Shown here in pieces: positions 34,330 to 46,050 of a DNA stretch of 64,000 nucleotides; the stretch's first letter is position 1; each line of letters begins with the position of its first letter. Source of the stretch: Metopolophium dirhodum (Eukaryota > Arthropoda > Insecta > Hemiptera > Aphididae). Under the pieces are notes generated by a model. The model did no database searches, was not told the DNA's origin, and saw only the letters and a list, made by a program, of their open reading frames with translations. Location: assembly GCF_019925205.1 (NCBI RefSeq), contig NC_083560.1:100096083-100160082 (forward strand). The letters are read 5' to 3'. The position numbers and the translations under genes were made by a program.

Positions 34330-34789
34330 GTAATTATTTACTTTATTTAAATTCAATTTTATTTTTAATTTAAATTAATTTTATAAATAATAAAATCTAT
34401 TGTATTATATTATATATTTTAGTATATTTAGTATATTTACTTAAAAACTCGTACCTAGATACAATTTATAATTACGAGACTTACGAATACATTTCAAAAT
34501 AGACAAATCTATAGCATATTTGTGTAATATTATGTGTGTATTACAGTATAATTATTGTTTTGCTATAATAGTTAAATAAAATAAGACCCATAAAAAGTGA
34601 AAATACAATGTTTCAAAAACTTGTAATAAAAAAACATAAGTTAGCTTCATTTAGTATTTAAGCTTAAATTGAAGTTAATTCAAAAATTAAAAGTAAGCTA
34701 AAAATACTTAGTTGTATATTAAATATTAATATGTAATAAAAACTTATATATTAAGTTATATTATATATTATATATAGTAATATTACAGA

Positions 34790-35704
34790 TTATATAAAAT
34801 TATTTTGCCACAAAACTAATCCGGCTTCGTAATTAAAAAAATCTTTAAATGTTTCTCTGACCTGAAATGCTTGTTGGCTTGCGTTACCTCCATGCAAAGG
34901 GACATTTTGTAATGTAATTGCATCTGCATTATGATTTACGCTTCTCGATTGATCTATTCGATTGTATACTTGTTTACCATCATACATTTTTATAAAATTG
35001 TGTAAGACACAAGTAGCCAAAATTATATTGTCCGCGTTCTCTGGTTTGGTTTGAATTCGTCTGTTGTATATTCGAAACTTTTGCGTTAGAATGACAAATG
35101 TATTTTCCACGACTCTTCGTCCTCTACAATGTCTATAGTTGTATATTCTTCTAAAATTGTCATGTAGCTGTTTGCCTGGATAAGGTCTCATTAGATACTC
35201 TTTCAGCGGGAACGCCTCGTCCCCCAAGATTACGTAGGGAACAACATTTGTTGTTCCAGGGAGAGCAGTGCTTGGTGGCACGTTCAATTTCTTCTGATCT
35301 AATCTATTGCCTAGTTTAGAGTGCATAAAAATCCCGCCGTCGCTGTTCCTTCCATATGCACCAACATCAACAGCGATAAAGTTATAATGTGCATCAACAA
35401 GGGCCATGAGTACTATTGAAAATGTTTTCTTATAATTAAAATATTGCGAACCGAAGGTTAGGTGGCGCTTGAATTACAACATGCTTCCCATCTAATGAAC
35501 CTATACAATTTGGAAAGTTTCAACAATTCCAAAACTCGTTGGAAATGTCCTTCCATTTGGCAGATGTGGGTACTGGCATTACTTCTGACATCAGTCTGTC
35601 TACTATAATTTTACATGTATCTGTCACTATTTCGTGAACAGTCGAATGTCCTAGTCGATAACTGAATGATATTGTTTTCATAGAATCACCCGTTTGATAA
35701 AAAT
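34790..35704 (-). pseudogene. PIF/Harbinger transposase, catalytic exon
   Basis: After an acceptor CTTAG the exon opens FYQTGDSMKTISFSYRLGHST (LATG replaced by YQTG). It has a TGA for Trp in the NFPNCIGSLDGKH block and a frameshift near 35460 after QAPPN, then is open: MALVDAHYNFIAVDVGAYGR, VILGDEAFPLKEYLMRPYP, GRRVVENTFVILTQKFRIY, to the stop near 34790. All three catalytic acids (D of LDGKH, D of GDEAF, E of VVENTF) remain in the sequence but not in one frame. The first exon lies at 41627-41920. Confidence 0.8.
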
Positions 35705-35719
35705 CTAAGTCTAAGTTGT

Positions 35720-36833
35720 TGGTTAAAATTAACTGTAACATTTTTATTTTATTTAGTACCTGTGAGGATTTGGGCTTTTTAGTTCCACAAAAACTACCCA
35801 CGAAGAAAGGAGAACACTTTCCTCGTGACCTGTGACCGCACCGCGTGAGACCCGAGGGCCAAGTCGGTGGAACTCACAGGCTTTGATACACGCATGGGGT
35901 ATTGAAACTCCAAGATTTATTTTGGGGAAAGGGTGGATTAATAAAGATATAATAAGTTATAGTTTTAAGGTAATCACGTGGGTGTATTTTACATAAGTTA
36001 AAGAATAAATAATTTAATAATAACACTTTCATAATTTCGTTACAAAATACAGTATAAGGTGGCACATGGCAAATATAATATAAGTATAAGATGGCACATG
36101 GCAATTACAATAAGTATAAGAATTTTCAGCACATTTTGTCCGGCCCACTGGAGGCGGCACACCATATTATTCATGGTGTGTCCTCACGGGGTTACCGGGA
36201 AAATGTGTGTGTGTGGAGGCTCGTTACAGCCGGGATGTTTCATACTAAGGGGAATGGGGATAAAAAAAAAAGGACCCGCGTCTTGCGACGCCTCTAAATC
36301 GTGCTTTGAAAGGGGGGGACCAAGGGGAAAATATAATTACGATACATGGACGTGACTGCTGCTGACTATATTGACGTGGGTGACGGATACTTCGCCCGAC
36401 ATCGGGCCTGTAGTCGTGTCTCAGCCCATCATGTTGTTGTAGAACAGCGCGTAGATATTCATATACAGGTGTCGTTGAACCGATTCAGGGCCGTGGAGCG
36501 AAAAACTGGCCACGAGGTGATGTATTGCCAAAAAAAATAATATTTCGGAGGCCGATCGGGAAGACGTCCGCTTCACAGGCCGTACGGAAAGCAAAAAGTG
36601 AATAGACAGTGAGACGTGGGTACGCCGTTTTTCTGGTCGGAGCTTTCTTGCCGTGGAGTTGTCGTGGTGGGGTGGATCAGTGTCGTGTTGATGCGGGATT
36701 TGTTACATTATTGGTGTATCGAGATACAGCCGTGCCGGTGGACGTGACAAAAGCGCTGGAGGCGATGGGTGGCGGACAACCGCGGCACGTCGATGACGGT
36801 CATTGCATGATGAAGGGGGGAATGGGGAACAAT
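35720..36833. other. Unrecognised GC-richer block
   Basis: Includes GTGACCGCACCGCGTGAGAC, a 30-bp imperfect direct repeat built on GGCACATGGCAA…AAGTATAAG (36060 and 36090), G-runs (AAAGGGGGGGACC at 36309) and several short open frames without motifs. It lies in the Harbinger intron, between its catalytic exon and the ISL2EU element, so it is probably another inserted fragment. I cannot name it. Confidence 0.4.
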
Positions 36834-37230
36834 AGGAACAAATAGTCTGATAACGAATATGTGATAAGAATTACGAACGGTTCAAAACAAACCGTTATCA
36901 CGGTTCACCCCATTTAAATTACACAGGCAAGAAATAATTTGAACTAGATATTCATTTTTAATATATTTCTGTTCAATTCTTAGCCTAATGACCATTCATT
37001 ATTTAAAATATACACGTTTTGACAAATTTTAATTCAATAACCTTGAAGATTGGTGTATTTGTTCGTGAGAAAATCGAATTTTATAAAAGTAAATATTGAA
37101 GCAGAACAATATTGCGTATAGTCGTATAGACTATCAGCTAATACTTCAATAAGTAAAAGTTAAGTCTACCCAATGACAAAAATTAAATATTTGTTCTTTA
37201 CTTGTTTTTAGTTTTATAAATTTATAAATA

Positions 37231-39449
37231 TGGTTCAGTGTTGGGTTCCTTTATGTTCCCATATTTCTAATAGAGAAGACTGTAAGTTTTTTAGGTTCCC
37301 TGCAAATGATGCACTACGCAATAATTGGGCCAAAGCAGTAAGGTAAGATCTTGTTAACTTTAGTTCAATTTTTATACTATATCAAAATAATATATTATTT
37401 ACTATTTATATTGGTAACATTTCCTTGTTATCAATGTAGAAGATCAGATGCTATACCCACAAAAAACACAAAAATTTGCAATTGTCATTTTAAGGAAGGT
37501 TTAAAAATCAATGGTCCTAGTATTTTTTCGTGGAATAAAAATTCACATTTTAATTTTGCTTCTCCAGAAAAATGCACAAAGTATGCTGTAATATCCTTAT
37601 GTAGTTTTTTCCAAGTTGAATTTTGATGCACGATATATGTTGTGACTATTAATTATGTCAATGTTTGTTCCCAGAGTGGACCAATGGGGTAAGTTGCCAG
37701 TGGGTGGAAACAAAAAAATACTATTTAAAATTATCATAAATCCTTTCTTTGAAAAAAAGATTTAATTTGAATCAAAAAAATTTGAAAATCTTTGTTTAAA
37801 AAGTAATTTAAAAAATATTTACTGATTAATGTTACCTATATTTAAATTACCTAAATTAATTATTATTTTCTGTGTCCTCCAAACTAATGCTTAAGTTTTT
37901 TTTTTCTTACTGTGCAATCAAAAACTAATCTTAACCAAAATATGGAGACATCTTATTGTTGCTCCAAGGTCTTCAATTATGCTACTGTGTTTGTGATTAC
38001 TAACATTTTAAGTAAACTTATTTTTAGTTTAATTATAAACTTTATGGTTAAACTTTGTCATTTTTAGTAATGTAATAATTTTGTATGTTTAAATAATTGT
38101 TATTTCTATGTGTGGAGAAGTATTTATTGAATTTGTAAAACATTCTTTATGTCCAAAATATTATTTTTATTAGATAGTGCATGAACTATTTGTAATTACT
38201 AATATAACTATTATTAAATGTAGCTGAAGATGATTGATTTAGAATACATTTTTGCATCAGTTTTATGTTGTATTTTATTTAATTAATTAATTAACATTCT
38301 TGTATAATAATGATGTTTTTAATATTAAAGGCGCCAAAAAGTACTTGTTGAGACTGAAAACGATATTGATAATGGTGAATCTATGAACACTAAACTTAAT
38401 TGTGAAATTGAAACTGTGAGTATGCCCAATGAAGAAGAAGCTTCCAGTAACAATGTTATAAAAGAAAAAAATCAATTAATTGAGTCACTTCAATCTAAAA
38501 ATGATAGTTTAAACAAGGAAATTATGTTTCTTAAAACCGTTCTTTTGGTTACCACTCTATAGAATCCAATGGCAAAATGTTTGATTTTTATTGTGGCATT
38601 AGTAAATTTATGTTTGATCTTATTATTGAATTGGTTTCTAAAGTTGAAATCAATTATTATTATACTTGGAGTGTGAAGAAGTTATGTTTAAATGACCAAG
38701 TTCTTATGACTCTGATGAAATTAAGATTAAACTTATGTTATACAGACTTAGCATTCAGATTTGGTATTAGTGAATCTACAGTTGGCAATATTATAATAAC
38801 TTTCATTAGTGTTCTTCATGAAATTTTATTTGTCAGCTTAATGAGTAAAGTACCATCTCAAAATAAAAACCAAAACTGTTTACCTAATTGCTTCAATGAT
38901 TTTAAAAACTGTAGGATTACTTTAGACTGCACTGAAATATCCTGTGATATTCCAAACTCATTAGTTGATCAGAAATTGACTTACAGCTCATATAAACATA
39001 GAAATACCCTCAAAGGACTTGTTGGAGTGGCTCCTAATGGTGTAATTACTTATGCTAGTAAGTTGTACCCAGGATCTACTTCAGACAAAAAAATTGTAAG
39101 TCATTGTGGGGTCTTAGAAATATTACAACCAGGTGACTTAGTTTTAGCCGACAAAGGATTTTTAATATCTGACATTTTGCCTCATGGAACTTCTTTGAAC
39201 ATTCCTCCGTTTTTAATGACTCCACAATTTACGCCCAGTGAAGTTATTCGTACAAAAAACATAGCTAGGGCCCGAATACACGTAGAAAGAGTTATGGTAA
39301 GACTTAAAAATTTCAAAATTTTAGCTCACATTCCAAACACGTTGTATACAAGGGCTTCTTTGGTATTCCAACTTTGTGCTGCTTTAGTAAATTTCCAAAA
39401 TCCTATATTAAAAGAAGTTGAACATTTATTTAATATTAATCAAGAATGA
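37231..39449 (+). CDS. ISL2EU transposase: THAP domain plus DDE_Tnp_4 core, one frame break
   Basis: Exon 1 at 37231-37343 (MVQCWVPLCSHISNREDCKF to WAKAVR, donor GTAAG) and exon 2 from about 37440 (AIPTKNTKICNCHFKEG to PEKCTK, donor GTATGC) form a C2CH THAP DNA-binding domain. From about 38331 a coiled-coil-like stretch (ENDIDNGESMNTKLNCEIE; LIESLQSKNDSLNKEIMFL) leads to the catalytic part. There the phase changes by one base near 38540-38555, after which RSFGYHSIESNGKMFDFYCG opens a clean frame to the stop. In the 38577-39449 frame D117 (TLDCTEI), D192 (VLADKGFLI) and E237 (RIHVERVMV) are the likely DDE triad, preceded by a helix-turn-helix (FRFGISESTVGN). The break may be a real lesion, a missed splice or an error. 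Confidence 0.8.
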
Positions 39450-39533
39450 TAAACTAAATATAAAATAAATATGCATTTGTCAAAAAAAAAATTTATTGTA
39501 AGTTTTATACAGAACAAAATAAAAATTATATTA

Positions 39534-40891
39534 TTAAGTTGAATTATTTGATAAAATAAAAGGAATAAATTGATTATAATAAAAGTTTAATAACAAGTCT
39601 ATATTTGTTGACCAGGCATCATCTTTAAAAACTTTTAAGGCTACCAAAGATTTAGGTGTCCAAACAATAAGAATAGTAGATGTTGTTTTTGTCATATACA
39701 TTTGTGCTTGAATTTGATCATAATACTGGTGAATAGGATTCAAAATGAAATTATTACTAGCAACATCAAAATTAATTATATAATCTTTAGTTTTTGACAG
39801 GCAGTCTTTTAAATCTTCATCCCTATATTTATAAGGACATTTTACTTCAATGCAACTCATTGAGTTATCATCAATAAAAGTTAGACCATCTGGACTGGAT
39901 GCTAACAACCCAGACTCATGTAACCAAACTCCAGTTTTTATTACTTGCATATTATATTTTTTTTCAAATTCTTGTACTGCATTTATTTCATGTGTCTTAC
40001 CCCATTCGATTGATTTTACCCCCTCAACACAATAAGTACCCAATAAGGTTTTGAATAGTGAAGTAGGATAACGATTTCTCTTTATGGACTGAAGAATTTT
40101 ATGAAAATTACTAGACGTTAATCTATACTTTCGATAAAGGCACCACTTGATATTTTCAGACTGACCAACAGTTTCTGATGCTATTCTTTTTATATCATCA
40201 AAACTTACTTTAAACATATCTAACATAAATTTATAATTATGTGATACTCGAAATTCTTCAGAATGTATGAAATGGTCCAACTTCAAAATATCACTAAAAT
40301 CATTAGATTTGGGTTCTGGGCTTAGTAACCAAGTAAACCCAACATTTTTTTCCATAGTGACCAACTTGTTATAGCATATACCCGCAAAATCTACACCTGA
40401 ATTATCTTTTATAGCTTTAAAATCATTTGGATACATTTCATCAATAGTCTGAATATCTTCACTATCTTTTGTACCTTTTTTCGACCAACTACAAGAAACG
40501 TCTGTAACAGATATATTGTTGTGTCCATGAAGAAGCAGAGATACTATATGATGACACTTAGTACGACCAGTTGGACAAGTACAAGTAGCATAATCAACAT
40601 CACTACCTTTGAAGAATATCTGTATATGAATAAGAGTAAGTATTTATAATATATAATAATCAATAGATAAAAATTAAACATATTATGTTCATATAGAATA
40701 CCTACCTTAACATCATACAGTTTATTTTTCATGCTAGCATGAACTTGGCCACTTAAAATTCCAACATCAGACAAATAATTAAAGCATACCACATAACCAC
40801 TTTCAAATGAATTTTCTCCCTTCGAGAATATCTTTTTGTCATCAATAAAATTAATTATGGAAGGAAACTTGATTATGGTATGCGAAGTCAT
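39534..40891 (-). CDS. SWIM zinc finger plus YqaJ-type nuclease (intact, two exons)
   Basis: Exon 1 is 40891-40709 (MTSHTIIKFPSIINF to NKLYDVK, donor GTAGGT); exon 2 is 40619-39534 (acceptor ATACAG). The junction is phase 0, giving 422 residues with no stops. A SWIM zinc finger (YATCTCPTGRTKCHHIVSLL) is followed by a YqaJ-like exonuclease fold: RKYRLTSSNFHKILQ, WGKTHEINAVQEFE, GLLASSPDGL and IEVKCPYKYRDED, then HQYYDQIQAQMYMTK. E of HE, D of SPDG and E-x-K of IEVK form the PD-(D/E)XK site. It is transcribed toward the transposase; the stops are about 85 bp apart. Its role in transposition is unknown. Confidence 0.9.
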
Positions 40892-41626
40892 ATTTTTAAA
40901 TTACAAGAAAAAAATAAACCTACTCTATTTAATCAGGTACTTACACAAATTTTTTCACGAAGATGAAAGTTTTAAGAACACAAAGTAATAAAAGTCAAAA
41001 AATAAAATCTTCAACAGTGCATCAACTCCTAAATTATGGATTAGGGTAGGAGAGAATTACACAATTCTTACAACCTCAACAGAAATTAAAAAATTAAAAC
41101 TTATTTTATCAAAGACAGTGAATAATTATATTGTTCTGCTTCAATATTTACTTTTATAAAATTCGATTTTATCACGAACAAATACACCAATCTTCAAGGT
41201 TATTGAATTAAAATTTGTCAAAACATGTATATTTTAAATAATGAATGGTCATTAGGCTAAGAATTGAACAGAAATATATTAAAAATGAATATCTAGTTCA
41301 AATTATTTCTTGCCTGTGTAATTTAAATGGGGTGAACCGTGATAACGGTTTGTTTTGAACCGTTCGTAATTCTTATCACATATTCGTTATCAGACTATTT
41401 GTTCCTATTATTGCATAACACTGTGGTCATTAGTGCATTAGCGCGCGATATCTACGTTTTATTACTAATGGTTATAATAATAAAGGTACGTTGACTTGTC
41501 AACAACGTTAGCAATAGGTGTGTTCAGGGAATAATATTATAATAAATAAGGCTAAAAATTCCGTGACGTTACATACCTTAATTAATGTTTGTTGAAAATA
41601 AATATATTCTTACCTTAAACATATTG

Positions 41627-41920
41627 CTAATATCGATGCCTAGGTGGAATACATAGCCTAAAGTTGGTGTTTTGTTTTTGAATGTCATTTTCAATTTTTT
41701 TAAACAAGACATTGAAGGAATACATTGACATTCTGAAGTACTCGTAGAACTTAATCTCATCGTGTATTAATTTTTTATACAAAGTTGCGAATTCACCCTC
41801 ATTTTCACGTTTTTTCCAAGCCCGCATGGGCCCAAAACTTCCTAGGCCCCCGTTTTCACTTCTTCTTCTTCATCAAGTAATATTGCTATCATTGCAAGTT
41901 CGTCGTCGGAAAAATTCATA
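41627..41920 (-). pseudogene. PIF/Harbinger transposase, first exon of the 32.4-42.3 kb copy
   Basis: MNFSDDELAMIAILLDEEEE begins at 41920; after two frame changes comes RAWKKRENEGEFATLYKK, then IKFYEYFRMSMYSFNVLFKK and QKQNTNFR. This matches the first exon of the family. It is separated from its catalytic exon (35704-34790) by the ISL2EU element and the unrecognised GC-rich block. Confidence 0.7.
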
Positions 41921-42335
41921 GCAATACTAAATTACATTATTTTTAATTTAAAGTGTTCTATAACTTTTTTTTTAATATGTAGTTATAAAATTATACTTAC
42001 TATTTATATTTGCAGGACTTAAAATACACTTTCAGACTTCAGTGAAGTACAAATAGTTTCTACTACTATTGATTAATATTAAAATTAAAATTAATTAATT
42101 AGGATTAAACATTAAATTGAATGCAACAAACAGAAATATAGGTACGCGTGGTTTCGATGCTTAATTACAACTGATGAGTGTACAGCGAAGTACAGCCGAT
42201 GAAAATGGACTCCCGGCTGTCCGGAATCCGGACGGATCCCTGAATAGTGTAAATTATTGACACCCGGGCTCCCTAGACGGGTAAAAATTTACACGGCCCA
42301 GCCCGGCCCGTCCCGGAGCAGTGGGAATGGACCTT

Positions 42336-42488
42336 GAAAGTTGTTATATCTGGCTCATTTAACAAATCTTTATATTCGCTTTACAAATCTATTTGATCAC
42401 CATCAGCGTCAATCTCAAAACCATCTTCGGAACCTGATGGTATATCTAATTAATTCAAAATGTACCCATCGTCTAATTTTTTTGCCAT
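42336..42488 (-). pseudogene. piggyBac transposase N-terminus (split gene, segment 1)
   Basis: MAKKLDDGYILN, a stop, LDIPSGSEDGFEIDADGDQID, a stop, SEYKDLLNEPDITTF. The acidic S/D/E-rich start is typical of piggyBac proteins, which often have such a head before the conserved core. It abuts the right end of the Harbinger copy; the rest of the gene resumes at 32410 on the far side. Two stops confirm decay. Confidence 0.6.
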
Positions 42489-43634
42489 ACTAAATAATTA
42501 ATTAATTCCACTTAGATAATATAAATAACAATACTAACGCATTTATTTTAATTTATAAAATATAAATAATAAATAATGCACTTTTAAAGACTTCAGTAGT
42601 ACTGTAAGTTGATATGACAGTCAGTGTCACTGATTTAGGTGTACAGATACTTTGCTCCTCTGGAATCATATATACACAAATTACTTCCCCTTTGTAATTT
42701 CACTGTCAAAAAAATCATCCTAAAATATTTAACTTTTTTAATTATGAATAATCAAAAACATATTATATATTATTTATTATGTTATTATGTATGATTACAT
42801 ACATTTATAATTTAAGGCTAAAGAAGTGATGAGAAATTAAATTATTACTTATGAAACTGTTAAGAATATACCATCAGGGGCGGACTGGCCTGTCCGCTGG
42901 TCAGCGATCGCGGACTGGCCTGTCGGCCGTAATATATAATTTTGCCCTGCATTATTTATAAAAATAAAATATAAAATCAGACAAATATGTATCTTATAAT
43001 AATAATAATATGACGGAATTCTAAATGCTGGATAATAATACACAATGCTTCTGCTGAAGATTAATTCACATTAATTTATTTTTGTTATCGGCTTATTCTA
43101 TTTTCGTATTGTTCCGATTAAATCACTATACGAGCTTACGGGTTATTGCTATACTTGCGTCGCGCAGCATATATCATACATATATTTGATGACGGAAGAA
43201 CATAATAATTAATAATATTATATCGTGTATATCATACCCATTATCCATTGTTTATTTTTATTTTAAATACAAATATGAAATGTTATTTAATTCAAATTAA
43301 AAATGGGGCAGTTTTGAACGTCGTTTATTTTCTATCCAATAGGCAGAACAACAACATCGTTTATAAACTATCAGGTAAGAAATATTTCATTTTAATAACT
43401 TTTAGACGGTATTATAGTAGTTGGTAGTTGATTTGAATATTATCGTTATAGTTTGGCAAATGGCTATGTCATTGGTTATTTTAAAAGGTATATACGACAT
43501 AATTGTTGTCACGTAGTGAAACCTAGTATTTTTAATAACTAGATAACTGGACGACATCGTTTTTTCTTCATATTAGTATGTAGGTATACTCTTAGTCTAA
43601 AGGTCTGATTTGGCTGTTGCGACCGACTGCAGCA
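42489..43634. other. AT-rich region, possible hAT end at 42876
   Basis: No coding sequence recognised. CAGGGGCGGACTGGCCTGTC at 42876-42895, followed by a second GCGGACTGGCCTGTCGGCC, resembles the terminus of small hAT-type elements, but no partner end was found within the window. Confidence 0.35.
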
Positions 43635-44293
43635 GTCGCCGCGTGCAGCTGCTGCAGCGATGGTCGCGCGTACACCTATTGGGAGTTTCTGGATAAGTGG
43701 TTGCACTGGTGCGTCCGTCACAGGTGCAGTGTGCGGTCGACCGCAACGACTAATAATAATACCAGTATTTCTGCAGTCACTGCAACGGTGTAGTTGAATT
43801 TTCAGAGCTTTCAGCCTAAATTTTAAGTACAAAATGAATTTTCCGCGGGATGATGAAGCGAAACTTTGTGAACTTGTTTCGAATCACCCATCACTGTACG
43901 ACTACAGTGATTCATATTTTAAAGACATTCATATGAAAGACAACATATGGCGGGAAGTCGCCTCTGCATTCAGTGGAAAAACTGGTAAATTAATATTTAT
44001 TTTTTAATACATTTCCTTTTTTTTTAAATTATAAGATAAAATAATAATAATAATCATAAGATTAGAAATACAACATAATATACATTTTAAAAGTCATTAG
44101 TTATAACTTATAAAAATACGAAAAGGTACCTTATAAAAAGTATTAATCATTAATGTATATTTACAAAATTAATTATATAAGAAAAATCATAATAACTATA
44201 ATATATTTATTTATGATCTTAAAACAGTTCTGTATTGCCACTGTACTTGTCCTTCATTATTAAAAAAGATTTGAAACTATCCCTCACTTCAAA

Positions 44294-44921
44294 TCATTCA
44301 GCGTTTACGAACCCTCCGTGTCTTGCCAATGGAATCATATTATTAATTGTGTTATTTGATTCAAACTCTTCATGAATATTATTTTGAACATTCGTCCTTT
44401 CATATCCATCCCTAATTAAATTATGGAGGCAACATGCAGCAGTTATGAGTGAATCACACGTGTCCGGGTTTATTGCAATGGGGGTGTAAAATACCCTAAA
44501 AATTTGACTAAGTAGCCCGAATGCATTTTCCGATACTCGTCGTGCCCGAGACAATCTGTAATTAAAAACTCCTTTTTCAAAATCTTCTTTTGCTAAAAAC
44601 TTGTACTTTGCATCAATTATTGCTAGTAGAACTATGGAGAAGTAATTTTTATAATTGAAAAATAGGGAACCTGATTTTTTTGGACATACAATTCGAACAT
44701 GTTTCCCATCGATGGCGCCCACGCAATTTGAGAAATTCCAGCGTTCCCAAAACTGTAGTGCCCGAGATTTAAAATAAGTTTCTGTTGGTGAAGGTAAAAA
44801 TACTGGTACAAGTTTTTTACAGATACTTGAAACAACTTCTTTTACAATGGTTGATATTGTGCAATGTGAAATCCGAAAGTCAAATGCCAATGATCTGTAT
44901 GATTGACCAGTTGCTAAATAC
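44294..44921 (-). pseudogene. PIF/Harbinger transposase, catalytic exon with internal deletion
   Basis: Opens YLATGQSYRSLAFDFRISH after an acceptor TATAG and continues KEVVSSICKKLVPVFLPSP and NCVGAIDGKHVRIVCPKKSG, then SIVLLAIIDAKYKFLAKEDF. At that point it jumps to FEKGVFNYRLSRARRVSENAF. About 60-70 residues between are missing compared with the intact copy, including the block with the second catalytic D (GDEAF). The frame is open across the deletion, so the product could be made but not be catalytic. Confidence 0.85.
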
Positions 44922-45092
44922 CTATAAGTTAAAATGAATATAAATAGTAGCAGGGTCACATTTGAACCAGGGCTTGAAATCGGTTTTGAATACCGGTTAA
45001 AACCGTTAAAAGATCGATATCGAAATCGAAATCGAAATTTTGAAGAGTCCACATGAGTTTCTTTACTGTCATTCAAAATTTATTAAAAAACA

Positions 45093-45400
45093 TAGGCACA
45101 ATTTTTTTTTATAAATGTTTGAAGTTTAAATATTGGACAAAATTCACCAAACAATTTTACGAGTGTTTGAAGTTTTAAATTTGAGAAAATCAAATTATTA
45201 ACGGGTAAAAAAATGATTTTCTATCAAAGGAATTTTGATTTTTGTTATAATTAGTACCTATAACCAGGCCGTATGCAACCACCAACCCGTCCAAATTAAA
45301 AATAAAATATTTAACAACTTTATTAGATATAATATATCCTAGACTGACAAATCATCTTCGTTCAGAATCATTTTTCGTGTACAATGATACCTTAATTTTT
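45093..45400. repeat. Dispersed repeat (CTTCGTTCAGAATCATTTTT family)
   Basis: Shares CTTCGTTCAGAATCATTTTT and a following GTACAATGATA with the element at 22147-22584, plus ATATAATATATCCTAGACTG upstream. It lies in the MADF intron of this Harbinger copy. An upstream CAGGGCTTGAAATCGG at about 44975 may be the end of another small hAT-type element. Confidence 0.5.
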
Positions 45401-46028
45401 AACTCCTATGTGTTGTACAAAATGAATTATAACTTTTTTCTTCTACTAATTCATAGCAGATCTCACTCTAACATATCTGGCAATAGCAGCGCAAATGTAG
45501 ATGGTGTTTTTGGGAAACGAATGGATTCAGAAGAAAATGTTTATTTCGATGATTCTGCATTAGACAATTCACCATCAACAAGTGACACATGTTCCATTCC
45601 AAAAAAAAAAAAAAAAAAAGAATCAAAGTGATAGGGTTACAGAAATTTTAATTCAGAATAAAGATTCCAGAAAACAAATGTTGGAAACATTAAGTAAAAT
45701 TAAAAATGTTGAGGACGATATAGACTTTCTTATAAAAGTATTGCTATGTCTGTAAAAAAAATTACCACCACACCTGATTTCTGAGGCTAAAATGCAACAT
45801 CTTCAAACATTACAAGCTCCTCAACTTAAATACACGCAAAATCAACAACAGCAATATTATTACCATTTACCACCTCAACAATCAAATCTACAAGGAATGC
45901 AACAGTACTCATATCAACCACAATCAAGTATGCCAAAAACTTTTTACCAGCCATTGGAAACTCCTCCACCTCATTATTCAGTATCTTCTCAACCATCACT
46001 TTCTCATAATATCTCAGAGCTTCAACAG

Positions 46029-46050
46029 GTTAGGTTAGGTTAGGTTAGGT
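46029..46050 (+). repeat. Interstitial TTAGG telomere-like repeat
   Basis: GGTTAGGTTAGGTTAGGTTA continues to four TTAGG units. TTAGG is the common arthropod telomere unit. It lies at the end of the MADF reading frame. Confidence 0.9.

Larger units (their letters stand above)
36834..41406 (+). mobile_element. ISL2EU-type DNA transposon with 279-bp TIRs
   Basis: Inverted arms 36834-37112 and 41128-41406 match over 279 bp with about two mismatches, opening AGGAACAAATAGTCTGATAA. The flanking dinucleotide is AT on both sides (36832-36833, 41407-41408), the TSD reported for ISL2EU. Two convergent genes fill it: a THAP-domain transposase (plus) and a SWIM/YqaJ nuclease (minus). This pairing is a known trait of ISL2EU elements. 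The near-identical arms indicate a young insertion. Confidence 0.92.
32411..42334 (-). mobile_element. PIF/Harbinger copy with nested ISL2EU element and foldback
   Basis: Left end CTCCGGGACGGG and right end CCCGTCCCGGAG are inverted and lie in longer matching ends (AGGTCAATTCCCACTACTCC against AGGTCCATTCCCACTGCTCC). Flanks are TTA at the left and TGA at the right, a TSD with one change. It holds a MADF first exon (34198, plus), transposase exons (35704-34790 and 41920-41627, minus), a 310-bp-arm foldback at 32598-33607 and a complete ISL2EU-type element at 36834-41406. It interrupts a piggyBac gene. Confidence 0.75.

Noticed and set aside
45792..46043. Glutamine/proline-rich protein as an independent gene
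   Set aside because: It is the tail of the MADF/BESS gene of a Harbinger copy, as shown by its position between the transposase exons.
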